From positions 1 to 6,881 of the forward strand of contig JAISVP010000028.1 in NCBI GenBank assembly GCA_031271475.1: a stretch of 6,881 nt of DNA. The letters are read 5' to 3'. The first letter of the stretch is position 1. Each line of letters opens with the position of its first letter. This document shows positions 1 through 3,897 of the stretch, piece by piece. The notes beneath the pieces were generated by a model, which did no database searches, was not told the origin of the DNA, and worked only from the letters and a program-made list of their open reading frames with translations. Both the position numbers and the translations under genes were made by a program. The stretch is from Oscillospiraceae bacterium. Lineage in GTDB: Bacteria; Bacillota; Clostridia; Oscillospirales; Ruminococcaceae.

Positions 1-401
1 TCCATAGAGAACCTGTATCTGCCTTCCGAAGCCGTCAAATGGTCGCAGTACCTGTTGATTCTCTCATACGAGTGTTTCATTTTCGTAATGTCCGCACTGA
101 CAGACAGCAGAAGTCCGGAATTAAGCACGGCAGTGTTCCAAACCAAAAACAGTTCGTCTTTGGTATAGCCGCGCACGGATACCTCGTAATTTGTTGTTTC
201 GGCAATTTCTTTTACAGTTGATCCGTCCATATAAGAAACCGCAAACAGATCATAAAAAACAGCCGTTTCATCGTGCTGAGTGTACAGCTTAAGCGTGTAT
301 TTAAGAGAACTGTTAAATATAACGGTTTTCAGGTTTGCTGACCACAGGACTGCCGGAGTATTTATGCTGTCTATGAATTTTATACAGTCAGATTTAGTCA
401 T
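1..401 (-). CDS. PAS-domain sensory/signalling protein, N-terminal part (runs off left edge)
   Basis: An uninterrupted minus-strand frame of 133 codons begins at ATG 401-399 and continues past the window edge; the nearest upstream in-frame stop is TAG at 425-423 and no other start lies between. The protein begins MTKSDCIKFIDSINTPAVLW. No signal peptide or membrane helix is visible, so this part should be cytoplasmic. Residues about 15-108 read like a PAS fold: a strand near AVLW, a later pair around YEVSVRGYT and LFLVWNTAV, then LLLSVSADITKMK (97-109), which matches the end of PAS/PAC domains (usually DITerK). Next come a linker helix and ASEGRYRFSM (124-133), typical of the start of another PAS domain. 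The family role is signal sensing ahead of a histidine kinase, GGDEF/EAL or regulator output; the output domain is outside the window, so the exact class is unknown. It is divergent from the genes to its right and has its own strong promoter. Confidence 0.8.
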   Translation of the reverse strand, partial: MTKSDCIKFIDSINTPAVLWSANLKTVIFNSSLKYTLKLYTQHDETAVFYDLFAVSYMDGSTVKEIAETTNYEVSVRGYTKDELFLVWNTAVLNSGLLLSVSADITKMKHSYERINRYCDHLTASEGRYRFSM

Positions 402-442
402 ACCTTGCCCAAGGAATTTTTGCTAACAATTCCTAACCCTCC
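394..442 (-). promoter_or_regulatory. Leader of the PAS gene: displaced Shine-Dalgarno, 11-codon TTG ORF, and hairpin
   Basis: The ATG at 401 has only AAGG one base away, too close to act as a normal ribosome site. A strong GGAGGG lies at 442-437, 8 bases before TTG at 429-427, which opens an 11-codon frame (MLAKIPWARYD) ending at TAA 396-394 and overlapping the sensor ATG (TATGACTAA). This is a layout for translational coupling. Alternatively, the 7-bp inverted repeat AGGAATT/AATTCCT (412-418 with 428-434) would fold away the intervening bases and bring GGAGG within about 13 nt of the ATG. A competing stem, CCTT/AAGG (403-406 with 411-414), shares bases with it. Both readings are inference. 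Confidence 0.35.
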
Positions 443-466
443 ATTCAGAATCAACTCCAATAACCC

Positions 467-495
467 ATTATAGCAAATCTTACCCCGGTTGTCAA
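467..495 (-). promoter_or_regulatory. Sigma-A promoter of the PAS gene
   Basis: On the minus strand, TTGACA (495-490) and TATAAT (472-467) are both perfect consensus hexamers with a 17-bp spacer. The -10 is preceded by TGC, making an extended TGnTATAAT element. Predicted transcription start is near 460, giving a leader of about 59 nt before the ATG at 401. Confidence 0.85.
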
Positions 496-530
496 GAGTT
501 TTATGGTCAAAAAAATATTCCGGAAAGTTC

Positions 531-560
531 TTGACGTTTTTATACAATGTATGTTATAAT
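531..560 (+). promoter_or_regulatory. Strong sigma-A promoter firing into a region without a protein gene
   Basis: TTGACG (531-536), an 18-bp spacer and TATAAT (555-560), with TGT just before the -10 giving an extended TGnTATAAT. Predicted start is near 567. It points away from the PAS gene; the two -35 boxes are 35 bp apart, with the palindrome TTCCGGAA (518-525) between them, a possible operator. The first gene downstream is the lipoprotein at 988, about 420 nt from the predicted start, or about 260 nt once the MITE and its target duplication are removed. Confidence 0.75.
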
Positions 561-562
561 AG

Positions 563-760
563 GAAACAGACCCGGAACCGGATCTGTTTCGGGGGCCGGT
601 TTAAAGCATGGGTCAGAAACGGGAAAATATCCCGGATGTCTGTGCCGCGAAGCCGGGAAGTTTATTTGCGGATTAATATAGTAATTTCGACCTTGAACGG
701 GCTAAGCCCGTTCTCATCGACGCACACATTTGCGTGCGGGTCTGGGCTTTGCCCAGACCG
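563..760 (+). ncRNA. Candidate structured RNA or long 5' leader (unidentified)
   Basis: This stretch follows the promoter at 531-560 and has no supported protein gene. Stems visible by eye are GAAACAGA/TCTGTTTC (563-570 with 583-590), continued inward after one mismatch by CCGG/CCGG; CGGGA/TCCCG (620-624 with 630-634); and the competing TCCCGG/CCGGGA (630-635 with 653-658), which cannot form together with the previous one. Three GC-rich stems at 695-759 follow. I could not match it to a known riboswitch: the GTGCCGCGAAGC segment recalls the T-box bulge but lacks the UGGN that pairs with tRNA. No hairpin is followed by a convincing T-run, so the 3' end is undefined. It could be an independent small RNA or the leader of the lipoprotein gene, now interrupted by a MITE. 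Confidence 0.35.
695..759. repeat. Tandem GC-rich stem-loops, possible dispersed intergenic repeat
   Basis: Three inverted repeats lie nearly end to end. They are GAACGGGC/GCCCGTTC with loop TAA (695-702 with 706-713), CGCAC/GTGCG (721-725 with 734-738), and GGTCTGGGC/GCCCAGACC with loop TTT (739-747 with 751-759). A fourth stem started at 760 before being split by the MITE. None is followed by a T-run, so they are not ordinary terminators. The regular hairpin spacing resembles REP/BIME-type intergenic repeats or a multi-stem RNA; no second copy is present in this window, so repeat status is inference. Confidence 0.4.
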
Positions 761-943
761 TAGCCGTTAGAGCCTGTTCAATATCTTTTGGCAAGTGTCA
801 TTTTTAGCAAAATTTCCGTTTTTCAGCGTTAAAATTCCTTGTAAGGCGCAGGCATTACTGCGGAATTTTGCCTAGAAAATCCAAAAATCTACCAAAAAGC
901 ACAATCACAAAAAGATATTGAACAGGCTCTTAGAAACGGCTAT
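760..943. other. Stem-loop split by the MITE insertion
   Basis: The arms GTAGCCGTT (760-768) and AACGGCTAT (935-943) are complementary: eight Watson-Crick pairs plus one G-T wobble. If the MITE and one TTA copy are removed, they sit around a 3-base loop (AGA). The 160-bp element therefore entered the loop of an existing hairpin, the fourth in the series that begins at 695. Confidence 0.65.
770..929 (+). mobile_element. 160-bp MITE, copy 1 (complete), flanked by TTA duplication
   Basis: The element has perfect 20-bp terminal inverted repeats, GAGCCTGTTCAATATCTTTT at 770-789 and its complement at 910-929, flanked on both sides by TTA (767-769 and 930-932). Inside is an inverted repeat AAAATTCC/GGAATTTT (831-838 with 862-869) and a small CCTTGTAAGG palindrome (837-846), so the strand can fold on itself. 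It has no coding capacity. A near-identical copy at 6727 shares the same left boundary and the TTA. Size, ends and lack of a transposase define a non-autonomous MITE. The GAGCCTG ends and a TNA-type 3-bp duplication recall IS5-family (IS1031-like) elements, but the parent family is inference. Strand is arbitrary. Confidence 0.9.
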
Positions 944-946
944 GAT
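918..946 (+). promoter_or_regulatory. Possible hybrid promoter: -35 in MITE end, -10 in flank
   Basis: TTGAAC (918-923) lies inside the right terminal repeat of the MITE. TATGAT (941-946) lies in host flanking DNA exactly 17 bp away. Matches to consensus are 4/6 and 5/6, and predicted start is near 953, about 35 nt before the lipoprotein ATG. The promoter would exist only because of the insertion. Moderate strength at best. Confidence 0.4.
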
Positions 947-987
947 ACAAAATATTGCTGAATTTGACATTTGACAGGAGGTACATA

Positions 988-1593
988 ATGTATACAAGAA
1001 GAATTTTAGCGGGAATTATGGCTTTTACCGTAGTCGCGGCGGCATTTGCCGCCTGTAAGGAAGATCCGCCGCCAGTGGCGGAAACTACCCCCGTACCCGA
1101 AACATCGGCTCCGGCTACATCGGCGACCCCGCCCCCGAATCTGCCGGAACCGTATAAGGAGGCAATGAAATCTTATATTTCCGCCTTTGATTCGGTGCTT
1201 GAAAAGCTGAACGTATTGGCTGACGGCGCCCGTTCAATGGAGAAAGGCAAAGAATTTCAGGACTGGGCAAAGGATTACACTCTTACCGAAGACTATATTA
1301 AGTCCGCTACTGCCCAGCTTGCAAAAATGCAAATTCCAAAGGAAGCCGCCGATATTCACAGGGATGTTACGGTTGCCACCGCCGCGGTGTATAACGCTAT
1401 GGCTAAGTTTGAAGAATATGTTAACAATGCCGCAGAGGGTGATGATGCGGATTTTGAAACCGGGCTTGACGCTTTTTTAAAAGATATGAAACTTACGCGG
1501 AAGATTTGGAAAGACGCTAAGGACGCAACAGGCTTTGCGCATGAAATTACAAAACCGGCGGCGAATTCGTCCGGCAGTTCCGGCTCGCAGTAG
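988..1593 (+). CDS. Putative lipoprotein of unknown function, 201 aa
   Basis: The start is ATG 988, chosen because AGGAGGT (976-982) sits 5 bases upstream; a TTG at 955 is in frame but has no ribosome site. The protein begins with a charged MYTRR, a hydrophobic stretch (residues 6-22) and Cys23 in FAAC. This is a lipobox-like site, though Phe at -3 is less usual than Leu or Val, so lipidation is likely but not certain. Residues 26-57 are rich in Pro, Thr and Ala, a typical tether between membrane and folded part. Residues about 58-190 are charged and amphipathic, probably a helical bundle, with a short Ser/Gly tail (SSGSSGS). I recognise no catalytic motif or named family. The product should be anchored to the outer face of the membrane. 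It precedes the dap operon on the same strand, but that operon has its own promoter starting 25 bp after this stop, so a shared role is not implied. No clear terminator follows. Confidence 0.8.
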   Translation: MYTRRILAGIMAFTVVAAAFAACKEDPPPVAETTPVPETSAPATSATPPPNLPEPYKEAMKSYISAFDSVLEKLNVLADGARSMEKGKEFQDWAKDYTLTEDYIKSATAQLAKMQIPKEAADIHRDVTVATAAVYNAMAKFEEYVNNAAEGDDADFETGLDAFLKDMKLTRKIWKDAKDATGFAHEITKPAANSSGSSGSQ

Positions 1594-1617
1594 GTTGTCG
1601 GGAAATGAAAATAATGC

Positions 1618-1646
1618 TTGATTTTATTTCTGCTGTGTGGTATAAT
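1618..1646 (+). promoter_or_regulatory. Sigma-A promoter of the dapF-dapL-parvulin-lysA operon
   Basis: TTGATT (1618-1623), a 17-bp spacer and perfect TATAAT (1641-1646), with TGG before the -10 giving an extended element. Predicted start is near 1653, leaving a leader of about 40 nt to the dapF ATG. That leader is too short for a lysine riboswitch, and none of its conserved motifs is visible. Confidence 0.75.
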
Positions 1647-1693
1647 ATACAATGAAAAAATGTGAAACGGAAAGGTGCATATGAGAGGTATAT

Positions 1694-2677
1694 ATGAAAT
1701 TTACTAAAATGCACGGAATAGGGAACGATTATATCTATATCAGCTGCTTTGATGAGGATGTTTCTGAACTGCTTAAGGATATGGAAATATATGCGCCGCG
1801 GCTTTGTGACAGGCATGAAGGTATAGGTGCGGACGGGATTGTGCTTATTATGGAATCCGGCAGCGCAGACTTCAGAATGAGAATGTTTAATGCGGACGGC
1901 TCGGAAGGCAGAATGTGCGGCAATGCGTCAAGATGTGTCGGGAAGTATGTGTATGAAAAAGGTTTAACTGACAAAACAGTTCTTGCTTTGGAAACCGCTT
2001 CCGGGATTAAAACGCTTACGCTGTATCCGGAACACGGTAAAATCCGGACTGTACGTGTGGATATGGGTGGGTTTTCGCTTAAACCGGAAGATGTTCCCGC
2101 AAAAACGGCGGACTTAACCGAACTTCCGTATCCGGTTACCTGTGTATCTGTCGGAAATCCTCATGCGGTTGTTTTTATGGACAGTCTTGAGGAACTGGAA
2201 AATCTTAACCTTGAGGAAACAGGACCTGTGTTCGAGCACAGTAAAGCGTTTCCGGAAGGAGTCAATACGGAGTTTGTGTATGTAAATGCTCCTGTTCTCG
2301 TAGAGGAAAAGGCAGACCGCGGCTTAAAAGCACCGGAAGTCGCCGGAACTGAAATCTTCGGAGAGGAAAAGGCAGACCGCGGCTTAAAAATAGAGGAAAA
2401 GGCAGACCGCGGCTTAAAGGTAAGGGTTTGGGAGCGGGGGAGCGGGGAAACTTATGCTTGCGGAACAGGGGCGTGCGCGGCTGTGATTGCGGCAGTGAAA
2501 AACGGTTATTTTGCTGATGACGGCGGCTGTGTGCGGACTGTTTTTATTAAGGGCGGCGGAGCTCTTGAGATAAATGTATACGGAAATACGGTTGCTATGA
2601 CAGGCAGTGCTCAGACGGTATATGACGGGGAGTTCCGGCTGGAAAATTACGGGGATATGGAGCGGTCAGGCTTATGA
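1694..2677 (+). CDS. dapF: Diaminopimelate epimerase with a repeat insertion
   Basis: DapF interconverts LL- and meso-diaminopimelate in the cytoplasm, supplying meso-DAP for peptidoglycan and for lysine. The start ATG 1694 has GAGG at 1685-1688. The N-terminus KFTKMHGIGNDYI is the classic DapF opening; then come CDRHEGIGADGI (38-49), FNADGSEGRMCGNASRC (65-81) with catalytic Cys75, GNPHAVVF (about 154-161), and ERGSGETYACGTGACA (247-262) with the second catalytic Cys256. The two cysteines correspond to Cys73 and Cys217 of the Haemophilus enzyme. The protein is 327 aa against the usual 270-285. The excess is a block at residues 204-242 with three EEKADRGLK copies, replacing what is normally a short loop between FVYV and VRVWERG. 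All catalytic motifs and the frame are intact, so the enzyme is probably active. The stop overlaps the dapL start (ATGA), indicating coupled translation. Confidence 0.96.
   Translation: MKFTKMHGIGNDYIYISCFDEDVSELLKDMEIYAPRLCDRHEGIGADGIVLIMESGSADFRMRMFNADGSEGRMCGNASRCVGKYVYEKGLTDKTVLALETASGIKTLTLYPEHGKIRTVRVDMGGFSLKPEDVPAKTADLTELPYPVTCVSVGNPHAVVFMDSLEELENLNLEETGPVFEHSKAFPEGVNTEFVYVNAPVLVEEKADRGLKAPEVAGTEIFGEEKADRGLKIEEKADRGLKVRVWERGSGETYACGTGACAAVIAAVKNGYFADDGGCVRTVFIKGGGALEINVYGNTVAMTGSAQTVYDGEFRLENYGDMERSGL
2302..2418 (+). repeat. Three copies of a 27-28-bp in-frame repeat inside dapF
   Basis: A unit beginning AGAGGAAAAGGCAGACCGCG and ending GCTTAAA occurs at 2302-2329, 2362-2389 and 2392-2418 with no mismatch in the shared 27 bases. 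Each encodes EEKADRGLK. Copy starts are 60 and 30 bp apart, so the frame is preserved; a unique 10-codon-scale segment (APEVAGTEIFG) lies between copies 1 and 2. The unit contains the palindrome CCGCGG. Sequence identity, including synonymous positions, indicates recent duplication or insertion. Confidence 0.95.
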
Positions 2678-3882
2678 CAAAGATAAATAAAAATTTTTCC
2701 AATTTGGGTGAGAATTATCTCTTTGCGGAAATTGCAAGGAGAGTAAATGAGTTTAAGGTTAAAAATCCCGGCAGGGAACTGATACGGCTGGGAATCGGCG
2801 ATGTTACTTTGCCGCTTGCACCGGTTGTTGTTGAGGCAATGAAAAAGGGATGCGATGAGTTAGGAGTAAAGGAAACTTTTAAGGGATATCCCGATTATGA
2901 GGGGTATTTGTTCCTGCGGGAGGCGGTTGCGGGGTATTATAAGCGGTTCGGTGTGAAGATTGGGACTGAGGAAATATTTATTTCGGACGGCGCGAAAAGT
3001 GACGCGGGCAATATTGTGGATCTGTTTGCCCCGGACAACAGAGTGCTTGTGACGGATCCTGTGTACCCGGTGTATGTCGATACAAATATATTAAGCGGAC
3101 GTGAAATTGTTTATGCGGATTCAAATGAAGATAACGGGTTTGCGGCAATGCCCGGACAGACTCCGCCGCCGGATTTAATTTACCTTTGCAGTCCGAACAA
3201 TCCAACGGGAACCGCTTATACGTTCGGGCAGTTAAAAGCTTGGGTGGATTACGCCCTTGAAAATAAAGCGGTTATTCTCTATGACGCGGCATATGAGGCG
3301 TTTATTGAAGATGAGGGGAAATATCCACGGAGTATATTTGCTGTGGACGGGGCAAGGCGGTGTGCGATAGAGTTCGCAAGCCTGTCGAAAACGGCGGGAT
3401 TTACCGGAACACGGTGCGGATACACGGTTATTCCGCTGGAATTGGAAGCCGATGGGATGAGGTTAAGGGATTTGTGGTACCGAAGACAGTCCACTAAATT
3501 TAATGGGGTGTCATATCCGGTTCAGTGTGCGGCAGCGGCGGTTTTCTCCGATGAGGGGCTTTCTCAAATCAGGGAGAATATTGCGTATTATAAAGAAAAT
3601 GCAGCAATTATTTCCGGAACTGTGAAAAGGCTCGGATGGGAATATACGGGCGGCGTGAATTCTCCGTATATTTGGTTTAAATGTCCCGGCAATACCGGAA
3701 GCTGGGAGTTCTTTGACACGCTGTTAAACAGTGCCGGGGTCGTTGGCACTCCCGGTGAAGGGTTCGGGAAAAACGGTAAGGGCTGGTTTAGATTTACGGC
3801 TTTCGGCAGCAGGGAAGCAACAGCTTCCGCTATGAATTTACTGGATAATTTGTACCGTTCGGATACGGTACGGCAAAAATAA
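2674..3882 (+). CDS. dapL: LL-diaminopimelate aminotransferase
   Basis: DapL is a PLP enzyme that makes LL-DAP directly from tetrahydrodipicolinate using glutamate as amino donor, bypassing the succinylase and acetylase branches. At 402 aa it is the normal length. The opening (NFSNLGENYLFAEIARRVNEF, residues 7-27) and IRLGIGDVTLPLAP (37-50) are highly characteristic of DapL. Fold-type I landmarks follow: SDGAKSDAGNI (104-114), SPNNPTGT (173-180), D204 and Y207 in YDAAYEAF, Schiff-base Lys239 in SLSKTAGFTGTRCGY with Arg247, and Arg373 in WFRFTAFG for the substrate carboxylate. All expected residues are present. The start ATG 2674 overlaps the dapF stop by 4 bp, so it is probably translated by coupling; no strong Shine-Dalgarno is placed before it. 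Its product LL-DAP is the substrate of the adjacent DapF. A LL-DAP/PLP aminotransferase of another type is a remote alternative. Confidence 0.95.
   Translation: MTKINKNFSNLGENYLFAEIARRVNEFKVKNPGRELIRLGIGDVTLPLAPVVVEAMKKGCDELGVKETFKGYPDYEGYLFLREAVAGYYKRFGVKIGTEEIFISDGAKSDAGNIVDLFAPDNRVLVTDPVYPVYVDTNILSGREIVYADSNEDNGFAAMPGQTPPPDLIYLCSPNNPTGTAYTFGQLKAWVDYALENKAVILYDAAYEAFIEDEGKYPRSIFAVDGARRCAIEFASLSKTAGFTGTRCGYTVIPLELEADGMRLRDLWYRRQSTKFNGVSYPVQCAAAAVFSDEGLSQIRENIAYYKENAAIISGTVKRLGWEYTGGVNSPYIWFKCPGNTGSWEFFDTLLNSAGVVGTPGEGFGKNGKGWFRFTAFGSREATASAMNLLDNLYRSDTVRQK
3852..3871 (+). other. Stem-loop at the 3' end of dapL
   Basis: GTACCGT (3852-3858) and ACGGTAC (3865-3871) form a 7-bp stem with a 6-base loop, ending 8 bases before the dapL stop. 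It is followed by an A-rich stretch, not T, so it is not a terminator on this strand. It could affect mRNA stability between dapL and the next gene; role is inference. Confidence 0.35.
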
Positions 3883-3897
3883 ATGTGAGGTGTGAAA

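Noticed and set aside
39..221. 60-codon plus-strand frame at the left end
   Set aside because: It is opposite the open minus-strand PAS gene, has no ribosome site, and its translation shows nothing recognisable.
636..658. T-box or cobalamin-like riboswitch (GTGCCGCGAAGC segment)
   Set aside because: The T-box needs UGGN before ACCGCG and a following terminator, and neither is present; the cobalamin core GCCACTG is also absent.
739..759. Intrinsic terminator for the upstream transcript
   Set aside because: The 9-bp stem is strong but is followed by GTAGCCG with no T-run, so termination here is not supported.
489..770. 93-codon plus-strand frame across the intergenic region
   Set aside because: It starts at a TTG with no ribosome site, upstream of the predicted transcription start (about 567), crosses the promoter and all hairpins, and stops at the MITE edge. 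The translation has no domain-like character; it looks like read-through of a structured repeat.
955..987. Upstream TTG start for the lipoprotein
   Set aside because: It would add 11 residues before the signal peptide without a ribosome site; ATG 988 has AGGAGGT at ideal distance.
2302..2418. CRISPR-like array
   Set aside because: Repeats are coding and in frame within dapF, spacings are 30 and 60 bp with one spacer nearly absent, and no cas genes are nearby.
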